In this document: piece after piece, positions 1 through 7,080 of the stretch | How positions within the stretch are numbered: the stretch's first letter is position 1 | Layout: every line of letters begins with the position of its first letter | NCBI GenBank assembly: GCA_003446775.1 | Contig: DMCH01000094.1 | Span: 10,209-23,636 of the forward strand | DNA: 13,428 bases | Origin: Chloroflexota bacterium | Lineage (GTDB): Bacteria; Chloroflexota; Dormibacteria; Dormibacterales; Dormibacteraceae | Direction of reading: 5' to 3' | The notes under the pieces: model-generated | Databases searched by the model: none | The model's input: the letters and a program-made list of their open reading frames with translations, nothing else | What the model was told of the DNA's origin: nothing | Translations under genes and position numbers: made by a program

Positions 1-487
1 CGAGCAGCTTCGATTCCGGCACGTTGCTCCAACTGTCGGGTGGAGCCGACCACAGGCCATCGCCTCCGAAACGACGCTGATCCACCGTTGGCCCGCGACC
101 CTCTCCGGCATCTCGCCGAAACAAGGAGGTGAAGGGCAGGATTCGCGACTCCTTCCGGTGGCAAGACCGCGCGACGTTGAGGAGGATCCCGAAGACCCAC
201 GTCTTGAGTGCCGAGCGCCCTTCGAACCTATCCAGCGTTCTCAGGCAAGTCAGCCAGGTTTCCTGCACGGCGTCCTCGGCTGCGCCTCGATCGCGGAGAT
301 AAGACATCGCCAGCCGCATCATCGGCCCGTGGTAGCGGCCGATCAGCGCCTCGAAAGCGGACTCGTCGCCGGACTTGAGAGCTTCGAGGTCAGGATCTGA
401 CGGTTCTCTCACCACCTGTGGGCCAGGATAGGAGGAGGCGCGTTCGGGCCAGGGTGGCCGGCTCGAGAACAGGGACACGCTCATCAT
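1..487 (-). CDS. ECF-type RNA polymerase sigma factor, partial (3' end outside window)
   Basis: Translating the minus strand from ATG at 487 gives 162 codons with no stop before the left edge. Residues about 41-113 match sigma-70 region 2: DESAFEALIGRYHGPMMRLA, then YLRD, the AEDAVQETW signature at 70-78, and the RFEGRSALKTWVFGI segment of the region 2.3/2.4 type that contacts the -10 element. A basic stretch (RKES) and a linker ending SAPPDSWSNVPESKLL follow. Region 4 (-35 recognition) should follow beyond the window. ECF sigma factors direct RNA polymerase to stress or envelope regulons and are usually held by an anti-sigma factor encoded next to them, which cannot be checked here. A GGGAG Shine-Dalgarno at 498-502, 10 bases upstream, supports ATG 487; a second ATG follows at 484. 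The first 30 or so residues are a nonconserved, Pro/Ser-rich extension. The exact ECF group cannot be assigned. Confidence 0.88.
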   Translation of the reverse strand, partial: MMSVSLFSSRPPWPERASSYPGPQVVREPSDPDLEALKSGDESAFEALIGRYHGPMMRLAMSYLRDRGAAEDAVQETWLTCLRTLDRFEGRSALKTWVFGILLNVARSCHRKESRILPFTSLFRRDAGEGRGPTVDQRRFGGDGLWSAPPDSWSNVPESKLL

Positions 488-777
488 GAATTCGTGTCTC
501 CCGGCAGCGTTTCGTTACAACCGCATGATCAGCCCATGCGTTCTGCTGGGGGGTGATGCCGGGGGTTCTGTGGTGGCGTCAACGACCAGGTGAACGTAAA
601 ACCCACTCTGTGACTTGGAACTAAAGCTAGCGCTCTTGCCCATCGACGACCAGATCTACCTGGACGAGCCATACCTGTCCATCCGCTGGCGCTGCGGCCG
701 GCTCGAAATTTCGCACCCGTTGCGAAGCCTTTCTATTCCGCAAACACATGGTGATCGCGAATCGCCTGGACGCCTTG
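488..777. other. Intergenic region between tRNA-Ser and the sigma factor gene
   Basis: This 290-base gap has no ORF with recognisable protein content on either strand. It contains a 6-bp inverted repeat, CGCATG-N7-CATGCG, at 522-540, and a 10-bp palindrome, CGAAATTTCG, at 704-713. I see no U-tailed hairpin after the tRNA, so the 3' end of the upstream transcript is not defined. I also see no good sigma-70 -10/-35 pair for the sigma factor gene. Confidence 0.6.
522..540. repeat. Short inverted repeat upstream of the ECF sigma gene
   Basis: CGCATG and CATGCG are separated by 7 bases, 35 bases upstream of the sigma factor ATG. The arms are perfect but only 6 bp long. The repeat could be an operator or a small hairpin in the leader, or it could be chance. 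No T-run follows, so it is not an intrinsic terminator. Confidence 0.3.
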
Positions 778-869
778 TGGCGGAGGGGCTGGGATTTGAA
801 CCCAGGATAGGCTTGCACCTATAACAGTTTTCAAGACTGTCGCCATCAACCGGACTCGGCCACCCCTCC
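778..869 (-). tRNA. tRNA-Ser(UGA), 3' CCA encoded
   Basis: The minus strand folds as a class II tRNA. The acceptor stem is GGAGGGG (869-863) with CCCCTCC, followed by discriminator G at 781 and a genomically encoded CCA at 780-778. The D stem is GCC/GGC. The anticodon stem is ACAGT/ACTGT with loop CTTGAAA, so the anticodon is TGA (833-831), reading UCA. The long variable arm has stem ATAGG/CCTAT, as expected for serine. The T arm is CTGGG-TTCAAAT-CCCAG. The gene begins 16 bases after the serS stop codon on the same strand, so it may be processed from the lysS-serS transcript. No separate promoter was recognised in the 16-base gap. Confidence 0.97.
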
Positions 870-885
870 GAGGGCAGCAAGGATT

Positions 886-2157
886 CTAGGAGGCGGGGCG
901 GGCGCCGATGACTTCCAGGCCGCCCATGTAGGGCCGCAGCACCTCGGGCACCGTGATTGTCCCATCCGCACGCTGATACGTCTCGATGATCGCGTCGATC
1001 GTTCGCGTCAGGGCCAATCCGCTGCCGTTGATCGTGTGGACGAAGCGGGGCGGCGCGCCCCGAGCCGGTCGGTAGCGAATGTTCGCCCGCATCGCCTGGA
1101 AGTCGTTGAACACCGAGCAGGAGGAAACCTCCAGGTAGCGTCCCAATCCCGGACACCACGCATTCAGGTCGTACTTCTTGTACTGCGCGAAACCCATGTC
1201 GCCCGTGCACATCACCATCACCTGGTAGTGCAGGCCCAGGCGCTGGAGGATGTCCTCCGCGTCGGCGGTGAGCTTTTCGAACTCGTCCATGGACGTCTCC
1301 GCCGCGGTCACTTTGACCATCTCGACCTTGGAGAATTGATGCAGGCGGATGAAGCCTCGGGTGTCCTTGCCCGCCGCTCCGGCCTCAGATCGGAAGCATG
1401 GTGTGTAGGCGGTGTACTTCAACGGCAAACGGTCGGCGTCGAGGATCTCCTCGCGGTGGAAGTTCGTGAGCGGTACTTCTGAGGTCGGAATCAACCAGAG
1501 GTCGTGACCCTCGACCCGAAAAGCGTCAGCCCCGAACTTGGGCAGGTTGGCGGTCCCGGTCATCGAAGCACTGTTGACCAGCAGCGGCGGCCACACCTCC
1601 GTGTACCCGTGCTCGCGCGTATGCACGTCGAGCATGAACTGCGCCAGGGCGCGTTCCAGGAGGGCGCCCTCGCCAAGCAGGAAGGCGAATCGCGAGCCGG
1701 CGACCCGCGCCGCGCGCTCGAAGTCCATGATGCCGAGCGCCTCCCCGAGGTCGAAATGCGTGCGCGCGGGGAAACCCAACTCGACCTTCGATCCCCATTC
1801 GCGCAGGACGACGTTGTCCTTCTCACCCTCCCCCACCGGCACGGTCTCGTGGAACAGGTTGGGCACACGCAGCAGCAGGTCGTCGAGCCGGCGCTTGACC
1901 GCGTCGGCCTCGGCAAGCTCAGCCTTGCTGCGGTCGGCCATCTCGCGCAGCCTGTCCTTCAACTCCGGGTCACGGGTCTGCGCGAACTCCTTCGACAGCC
2001 GGTTCTGGTCGGCTTTGATGGTCTCGGCCTCATTGAGATGGAGACGCCACACCTGATCCAGCTTCAGGATCTCGTCGATCGGCGCCGGCTCGCCCTTGAG
2101 CTCAGCGGCGCGACGCACCCGCTCGGGATCTTTGCGGATCAAGTCCAGCGGCAACAT
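886..2157 (-). CDS. serS: Seryl-tRNA synthetase
   Basis: This is a cytoplasmic class II synthetase that charges tRNA-Ser (and tRNA-Sec where present) with serine. The 423-residue product has the family's usual size. An N-terminal helical coiled-coil arm that contacts the long variable arm of tRNA-Ser spans residues about 27-98. It is followed by the catalytic domain, with the serine-site motif LIPTSEVPLTN (TSE at 225-227), motif 2 around FRSEAGAAGKDTRG (255-268), and motif 3 NGSGLALTRTIDA (377-389), whose Arg contacts ATP. The start at ATG 2157 gives the typical N-terminus MLPLDLIRKDPERVRRA and has GGAG (2166-2169) 8 bases upstream; an open frame continues upstream inside lysS and is not part of the protein. 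The lysS stop lies 2 bases before the ATG, so the two genes are probably co-translated. A tRNA-Ser gene follows 16 bases downstream. Confidence 0.98.
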   Translation of the reverse strand: MLPLDLIRKDPERVRRAAELKGEPAPIDEILKLDQVWRLHLNEAETIKADQNRLSKEFAQTRDPELKDRLREMADRSKAELAEADAVKRRLDDLLLRVPNLFHETVPVGEGEKDNVVLREWGSKVELGFPARTHFDLGEALGIMDFERAARVAGSRFAFLLGEGALLERALAQFMLDVHTREHGYTEVWPPLLVNSASMTGTANLPKFGADAFRVEGHDLWLIPTSEVPLTNFHREEILDADRLPLKYTAYTPCFRSEAGAAGKDTRGFIRLHQFSKVEMVKVTAAETSMDEFEKLTADAEDILQRLGLHYQVMVMCTGDMGFAQYKKYDLNAWCPGLGRYLEVSSCSVFNDFQAMRANIRYRPARGAPPRFVHTINGSGLALTRTIDAIIETYQRADGTITVPEVLRPYMGGLEVIGARPAS

Positions 2158-2159
2158 AG

Positions 2160-3554
2160 TTACGACTCCGCCTTCATGACCGGAAACAGGATCACATCGC
2201 GGATGGACGGCTGGTCCGTCAGCAGCATGATGAGCCGGTCGATCCCAACTCCAAGGCCACCGCACGGCGGCAGGCCGTACTCGACGGCGCGCAGGAAATC
2301 CTCGTCCATCGGGTGCGCTTCGATATCGCCCGCCGCGCGCTGCGCCGCCTGGGCCTCGAAGCGCTGGCGCTGGTCGATGGGATCAGTCAGCTCCGTGAAT
2401 GCATTCGCATATTCGCGGCCGAGGATCACGAGCTCGAAGCGCTCGACGAACCGCGGATCGTCATCGCGGGGCCTCGCCAGCGGTGAGACCTCGATCGGGT
2501 AGTCGGTCACGAAGGTCGGCTCGCGCAGCAACGGCTGCACGTGTTCCTCGAACAGCTCGTTGAGCTCTTTGCCCACCGCCTGCTTGCCTGTGTGCTCGAG
2601 GACGAGGTCGGCCATGCGTTCGCGCCGGAACGGAGGTGCGAGCTTGATCTGCTCACCCTGGTACGTGATTTCGGACGTACGCCCCGCGGCCGCCCTCGAC
2701 GCGACGATCATGTCTTCCACCAGCTTCATGACGTCGTCGTAGTCGGCATAAGCCTCGTAGCACTCGAGCATCGTGAACTCGGGGTTGTGCCGAGGCGACA
2801 ATCCCTCGTTGCGAAAGACCCTGCCGATCTCGTACACGCGCTCGAAACCGCCGACCAGCAGCCGCTTTAGGTGCAGCTCCAGCGCGATGCGCAGGTAAAG
2901 GTCGCGGTTGAGCGCCTCGTGATGCGTCACGAACGGACGAGCGTGACCTCCTCCGGGGACCTCCTGGAGCACGGGCGTCTCGACCTCGAGGAACCCGCGC
3001 GCATCCAGCAACGCACGAAGCGAAGCGATGATCTTCGTCCGGGCCCGAAACACTTCGCGGACCTCCGGGTTTGCGATCAGGTCCACGTATCGCTGGCGGT
3101 AGCGGATCTCGACGTCCTTCAGGCCATGCCATTTCTCAGGCAGCGGGCGCAGTGACTTGGTCAGCAGCTGGAACGAATGGACCTCGACCGTCACCTCGCC
3201 GCGGCGCGTGCGAAAGATGGGGCCCTTGGCGCCGATCAGATCGCCCGCATCGAGCTCGGCGAACAGGTCGAAGTCACGCTCGCCGAGAATGTCGCGACTC
3301 GCAAACAGCTGGATGCGACCGGCCTGGTCCTGAAGGTCGGCAAACGCCGATCCACCCATCAAGCGCTTCACCATCAGCCGGCCGGCGACGGCGACCGGCT
3401 CCGTGCGCTCGCGGTCGCCGATAAGCGCCCGGGCCTCCGCTGTCGAATGCGTCGGCTTGAACCCGCGCGAATACGGTTCGATCCCGGCCGCGCGCAGCCG
3501 CTCGAGCTTCTTGCGCCGGTCGCGGATTACCTCCGGCTCGTCTGCATCGGTCAC
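2160..3554 (-). CDS. lysS: Lysyl-tRNA synthetase, class II
   Basis: This enzyme attaches lysine to tRNA-Lys in the cytoplasm. The 464 residues show the class II LysRS layout. The N-terminal helix IRDRRKKLERLRAAGIEPY leads into an OB-fold anticodon domain (about 53-135, VAVAGRLMVKRLMGGSAFADL). Motif 1 lies near FLEVETPVLQEVPGGGHARP (188-207). Motif 2 is at FRNEGLSPRHNPEFTMLE (247-264), and motif 3 is at GLGVGIDRLIMLL (433-445), followed by RDVILFP. The protein is shorter than the roughly 490-505 residues I know for the family. The shortfall lies between PPFRRERMADLVLEHTG (about 308-323) and GKELNELFEE (about 328-337), where other LysRS proteins carry some 25-40 more residues. The start is GTG at 3554, as no in-frame ATG lies nearby. 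Its ribosome site is weak (GGA only 2 bases away). The gene lies 33 bases after the MBL gene and 2 bases before serS. Confidence 0.97.
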   Translation of the reverse strand: MTDADEPEVIRDRRKKLERLRAAGIEPYSRGFKPTHSTAEARALIGDRERTEPVAVAGRLMVKRLMGGSAFADLQDQAGRIQLFASRDILGERDFDLFAELDAGDLIGAKGPIFRTRRGEVTVEVHSFQLLTKSLRPLPEKWHGLKDVEIRYRQRYVDLIANPEVREVFRARTKIIASLRALLDARGFLEVETPVLQEVPGGGHARPFVTHHEALNRDLYLRIALELHLKRLLVGGFERVYEIGRVFRNEGLSPRHNPEFTMLECYEAYADYDDVMKLVEDMIVASRAAAGRTSEITYQGEQIKLAPPFRRERMADLVLEHTGKQAVGKELNELFEEHVQPLLREPTFVTDYPIEVSPLARPRDDDPRFVERFELVILGREYANAFTELTDPIDQRQRFEAQAAQRAAGDIEAHPMDEDFLRAVEYGLPPCGGLGVGIDRLIMLLTDQPSIRDVILFPVMKAES

Positions 3555-3587
3555 GTTCCGAGAAAGACTAAGGGACGACGGCGAACG

Positions 3588-4436
3588 CTAGAGGCTCAGC
3601 TCCATGTCCTCGGCCGCCGGAAACGCGACCACGTCCGTACCGCCCGCTTGCCGATGGTTGCCAAGAGCCTCCTCGATGAGGGCGTCGATGTCGCTGTCGG
3701 AGTGGGCCGGGTCGTGATGGAAGAACGCCAGTTGCTGGACGCCCGCTTGCTCGGCCAGCGACAGCGCTTCTTCGTACGTCGAGTGTCCGAAGCCCGCGTG
3801 GGTCTTGTATTCCTCGCGACTGAATTGCGCGTCGTGCACGAGCAGGTCGGCGTCCTGGCACCAGTTGGCCAGATCCTTGAGGCTTCCGTTCTCATTGGTG
3901 GCGAACAGGGCGATCTCGTTGTCGGTCGCAAACGCAAAGCGCTTCGAACCCTCGTCGATCCGATATCCAAAGGTCGGGATGGGATGCATCAGGAGGTGCG
4001 GCGTGATGCGCAGCCCGCCCACCTCGAATGTCTCTCCGGGATTCCTCTCGATGAACTCCATCTCGGCAGGCATGTGGTCGAGGCGCACAGGAAAGTACGC
4101 GGGGTCCATCTGGTCAGCGAACGCTGCCTGCAGAGATTTGGCCGAGCCCGCGGGGCCGACGATCGTCAGGTGCGTGCCCGGCACAAAGGCTGGTGGGAAG
4201 AATGGAAATCCCTGGATGTGATCGAGGTGGGTATGCGTGATCAGGAGGTGAGCCTGCAGCGGCTCGGACGCCTCGAACCCGCCGCCGAGCTCGGCGATGC
4301 CCGAGCCCGAATCGATGATGATCAGGTTGTCGTCTTTGTCGCGGACCTCGAGGCAGGTCGTGTTCCCGCCGTAACGCAGCGTCCTCCTGCCTGGGGTAGG
4401 TCTCGTGCCGCGTGTGCCCCAGAACTTGACCCTCAC
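3588..4436 (-). CDS. Metallo-beta-lactamase-fold hydrolase (RNase Z / cyclic-nucleotide phosphodiesterase-like)
   Basis: This is a 282-residue protein of the MBL superfamily, with no signal peptide and so probably cytoplasmic. It opens with VRVKFWGTRGTRPTPG and YGGNTTCLEV, a start typical of a COG1235-like branch. Metal-site motifs are THTHLDH (H68, H70, D72, H73), H151 in LLMHP, D172 in FATDNE, H201-D202 (LLVHDAQF), and H218 in AGFGHST, then FFHHDP (240-241). The family includes cyclic-nucleotide phosphodiesterases, RNase Z-like nucleases and other phosphoesterases, so the substrate is unknown. The start is GTG at 4436, which overlaps the TGA of the HD-GYP gene as GTGA, indicating translational coupling. 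A longer open frame reaching 4730 only shadows the HD-GYP gene. The pairing suggests a shared role in nucleotide signalling, which is inference. lysS starts 33 bases downstream. Confidence 0.9.
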   Translation of the reverse strand: MRVKFWGTRGTRPTPGRRTLRYGGNTTCLEVRDKDDNLIIIDSGSGIAELGGGFEASEPLQAHLLITHTHLDHIQGFPFFPPAFVPGTHLTIVGPAGSAKSLQAAFADQMDPAYFPVRLDHMPAEMEFIERNPGETFEVGGLRITPHLLMHPIPTFGYRIDEGSKRFAFATDNEIALFATNENGSLKDLANWCQDADLLVHDAQFSREEYKTHAGFGHSTYEEALSLAEQAGVQQLAFFHHDPAHSDSDIDALIEEALGNHRQAGGTDVVAFPAAEDMELSL

Positions 4437-6271
4437 CGAGGCGCCGTGACCTGATAGACCTGCTTGTCGACGAAAACGTCGAGCAGGTCCCTGTCCAGCT
4501 TGCCGTCGCCGGCTTCGGTTTGGAGGATGTCGAGCGCCACGTCTCGTGGCACCGCGCGCTTGTACGGACGGTCCTGCGCCGTGAGGGCGTCGTAGATGTC
4601 GGAGATCGTCATCATCTTCGCCTGCAGCGGGATCTGCTCGGCGGTCAGCCCGCGGGGGTAGCCGGACCCGTCCAGCTTTTCGTGATGCCCGTACGCGATC
4701 TCCGGAATGCCGCGCATCACCGACGTCCACGGGATCTTGGTCAGGAAATGGAAGCTGTGGGTCACGTGCGCCTCCATCTCGAGCCGCTCCTGCGGGTCGA
4801 GCGTTCCCTTCCGGATCGAGAGGAAGCGGAACTCCTGCGTGTCGAGCATCGGGTGCGGTCGACCCGACATGTCTGTGTACGTCTGCTGCGATAGGACCTC
4901 CAGCATCGAGGCCTTGTCCTCGGGCATCACGGTCGGCTCGTTGGCGGCGACGATGCCCTCGATCCAGGTGCGTAAGCGCTGCAGCTCCTCCTCGAGCCGC
5001 CGGTCGATCTCCGCCAGCGCGCCATCGGCCCCCGCCCCGCTGCGCATCGCCTCCAGCTTGTCGGTCGCGTACTTGAGCTGCACCGAACGCTCAACGAAGT
5101 CGAAGCGGGCCTGGATCACTTCGAGCTGGCCGGGCACGAGCTTTTTGGCCTTGACGAGGATGTGCTCCCTCACGCCGACCTTGCCGAAGTCGTGGAGCAG
5201 ACATGCGTAGCGCAGCTCCTTGAACTGGTCATCGGTCAGGTACACGTCGCGATACTTGCCGGTTCCGATCTCGGTCACCGCGTGGGCGAGAGCGGTCGTC
5301 AGCGCCTCGACGCGATTCGAGTGACCGGCGGTGCTCGGATCTCGTTGCTCGATCGCCGTCACGCTCGCCTGCACGAAGCCGTCGAAAAGCGATTGGATCG
5401 AATCGAGCAGGTTCTTGTTGTCGAGAGCGACCGCCGCCTGGCTGGCGATCGACTCGATCATCTCGAGATCTTCGGGTCGGAAGCTCACGACCTCGGTGGG
5501 CACGTTGGCGACCGTGAGCTTGGTTTCGTACCGGCGCTTGGCGTTGATCAGCTGGACCGCGCCGACCACCTCGTTGTTGTGGTTGCGCATAGGCACCGTC
5601 AGCATCGACTTCGTCCGGTAGCCGAACTGCTCGTCGAAGTTCCGGCCGCCCTGCGGCTTGCCTGGCGGCGGGTTGTACGCGTCGTCGTAGATCTGGCTCC
5701 AGCCGACCGTGACCGTGTAGCCGACCACGCTCTTCTCGTCGACTGGGACGGTGAAGGCCTGGTAGGTGTTGCCGATCGAGCTGTTTTGACTCGAGGCCAG
5801 GAACAGCTGAGGCGACCCATCTTCCCCGAGAGTCTTGCGCCACAGGCTCGCACCGTCTGCATTGGTCAGCTGGCGCAGTGTGGTGAGGATGAACTCCTGA
5901 AGCTTGATGATGTCCCGCTCGGCTGAGAGCGCGATGCCGATCCGGTTCAGCTCCTCGAACTGACGGTGCTGCCGGTGGGCTTGCTCCTCGAGCTGCTTGA
6001 CCTCGCGCTTCAGCGCGACGTTCTGCATCGCGATGCGCAGGAGCTCCCGAAGCGCCGTGCGAGACGCGTCCTTGGGCGGAGCAAGCGCCATGTCCTCGAG
6101 CCCATCAGGCGCTTTCTGCCCGGGGTAGAGCAGGACCAACGCCGGCTGGACCACGGTGGCCGCGTTCTCGAGCGTGTGGGCCTGGAGCCCCAGCTCGGCC
6201 AGCACGGCTGCAAGCTCGCTGTTCTGCAGGCCGGGCGCCAGGTAGATGTGGAACGCTTGGGCGGTCTTCAA
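4433..6271 (-). CDS. GAF and HD-GYP domain phosphohydrolase, predicted c-di-GMP phosphodiesterase
   Basis: The product has 612 residues. Residues 1-75 form a weak alpha/beta segment that might be a degenerate receiver. Residues about 78-108 are helical, probably coiled coil. A GAF domain spans about 110-290, including KSMLTVPMRN and GAVQLINAKRR, and would bind a small ligand. The HD-GYP domain starts near 295 with RDPSTAGHSNRV (H317), then LLHDFGKVGV (H360, D361, G363-K364), HVTHS (H502, H505), YGHHEKLDGSGYPRGL (H529, H530, GYP 537-539) and ISDIYDALTAQDRPYKRA (D558). All expected metal and signature residues are present, so c-di-GMP hydrolysis is likely. About 100 residues (391-490) are inserted between the HD-GK and HVTHS parts. 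No transmembrane segment is evident. The start is TTG at 6271, the first possible start after an in-frame TAG, with no clear Shine-Dalgarno; an internal ATG at codon 61 would remove plausible coding sequence. The gene lies 12 bases after coaX and overlaps the MBL gene by 4 bases. Confidence 0.92.
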   Translation of the reverse strand: MKTAQAFHIYLAPGLQNSELAAVLAELGLQAHTLENAATVVQPALVLLYPGQKAPDGLEDMALAPPKDASRTALRELLRIAMQNVALKREVKQLEEQAHRQHRQFEELNRIGIALSAERDIIKLQEFILTTLRQLTNADGASLWRKTLGEDGSPQLFLASSQNSSIGNTYQAFTVPVDEKSVVGYTVTVGWSQIYDDAYNPPPGKPQGGRNFDEQFGYRTKSMLTVPMRNHNNEVVGAVQLINAKRRYETKLTVANVPTEVVSFRPEDLEMIESIASQAAVALDNKNLLDSIQSLFDGFVQASVTAIEQRDPSTAGHSNRVEALTTALAHAVTEIGTGKYRDVYLTDDQFKELRYACLLHDFGKVGVREHILVKAKKLVPGQLEVIQARFDFVERSVQLKYATDKLEAMRSGAGADGALAEIDRRLEEELQRLRTWIEGIVAANEPTVMPEDKASMLEVLSQQTYTDMSGRPHPMLDTQEFRFLSIRKGTLDPQERLEMEAHVTHSFHFLTKIPWTSVMRGIPEIAYGHHEKLDGSGYPRGLTAEQIPLQAKMMTISDIYDALTAQDRPYKRAVPRDVALDILQTEAGDGKLDRDLLDVFVDKQVYQVTAPR

Positions 6272-6283
6272 CGTAGGTGGCTA

Positions 6284-7063
6284 CTAGTGTCCGGCACCGT
6301 CAGCGTTTTGCAGGTAGATCAACCGCAAACCTTCGAGGGTGAGGAGCGGGTCGGTGGCCTGGATCACGTTGGTCAGCCCCGCGACGAGCCCTGCCTGGCC
6401 GCCCGTCGCGATCACTTTGGCCGTCCCCCCCAGCTCGGCCACCATCCGCTCCACCATGCCCTCCACCTGGGCCACGAAACCCCAAACCAGCCCGGACTGG
6501 ATCGACGTGACGGTGTTGCGGCCGATCACCGAGTCCGGAGCCACCGCCTCCACCCGCCGGAGCATGGCGGTGTTCGAAACCAGGGCGTCGAGTGAGATCT
6601 CGACGCCTGGGGCGATCGCTCCGCCGAGGTAGTCGCCCTCGGCGCTGATGGCGTCATACGTGACGGCCGTTCCGAAGTCGATCACCACCACCGGCCCGCC
6701 GTATTTCGTAAAGGCGGCCAGGGCGTTGGCGATGCGGTCCGCGCCCACGTCCTTAGGGTTCTCGTAGCGGATCCGAACGCCGGTCTTGACCCCCGGACCG
6801 ACCATGACCGGCTCGGTCTTCAGGTAGCGGCGAGACGCCTCGATCAGGGCAGGGTTCAGGTTGGGCACCACGCTGGAGATGACGACCCCGCTGACGACAT
6901 CCAGCTCGAAGCCTCGCAGGTTGAAGAGCTGACGGAGCTCTACGGCCATTTCGTCCGCCGTCCGCTCTCGATGCGAGGTCACGCGCCAGTCGGCGACCAG
7001 CCGCTCGCCCTCGAAGAGGGCCAGAGTGACGTTGGTGTTGCCGACGTCGACGGCGAGGAGCAT
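6284..7063 (-). CDS. coaX: Type III pantothenate kinase
   Basis: This enzyme phosphorylates pantothenate using ATP, the first step of CoA synthesis. The type III form is generally insensitive to CoA feedback and needs a monovalent cation. The 259-residue product has the ASKHA-fold signatures: MLLAVDVGNTNVTLALF with D6 in the phosphate loop, KDVGADRIANALAA (104-117) with D109, VVVIDFGTAVTYDAI (125-139) with D129, and YLGGAIAPGVEIS (145-157). ATG at 7063 gives the canonical N-terminus; the frame stays open upstream into argH, but that part has no family similarity. A weak GAG lies 5 bases before the ATG. The gene starts 17 bases after the argH stop. In mycobacteria coaX lies close to lysS; here the HD-GYP and MBL genes separate the two. 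Confidence 0.97.
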   Translation of the reverse strand: MLLAVDVGNTNVTLALFEGERLVADWRVTSHRERTADEMAVELRQLFNLRGFELDVVSGVVISSVVPNLNPALIEASRRYLKTEPVMVGPGVKTGVRIRYENPKDVGADRIANALAAFTKYGGPVVVIDFGTAVTYDAISAEGDYLGGAIAPGVEISLDALVSNTAMLRRVEAVAPDSVIGRNTVTSIQSGLVWGFVAQVEGMVERMVAELGGTAKVIATGGQAGLVAGLTNVIQATDPLLTLEGLRLIYLQNADGAGH

Positions 7064-7080
7064 CCGAGCTCGAACTCTAC

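Noticed and set aside
511..520. TGTAAC-like motif upstream of the sigma gene as an ECF -35 element
   Set aside because: A -10 element at normal spacing would leave almost no leader and conflict with the GGGAG ribosome site; no convincing partner motif was found.
615..824. 69-codon plus-strand open frame ending in GLGFEPRIGLHL
   Set aside because: Its 3' end is the antisense of tRNA-Ser; GLGFEPR-type sequence is a well-known false translation across tRNA genes.
870..885. Intrinsic terminator between serS and the tRNA
   Set aside because: The 16 bases contain no stem-loop or T-run.
627..1210. Minus-strand open frames running through the tRNA and the end of serS
   Set aside because: They overlap a confident tRNA and a confident enzyme in another frame and lack any domain.
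1504..2502. 332-codon plus-strand open frame opposite serS and lysS
   Set aside because: It is antisense to two synthetases and resembles no protein family.
3177..4454. 425-codon plus-strand open frame opposite lysS and the MBL gene
   Set aside because: It lies opposite clear genes and its translation is low-complexity Arg/Val/Asp-rich sequence with no motif.
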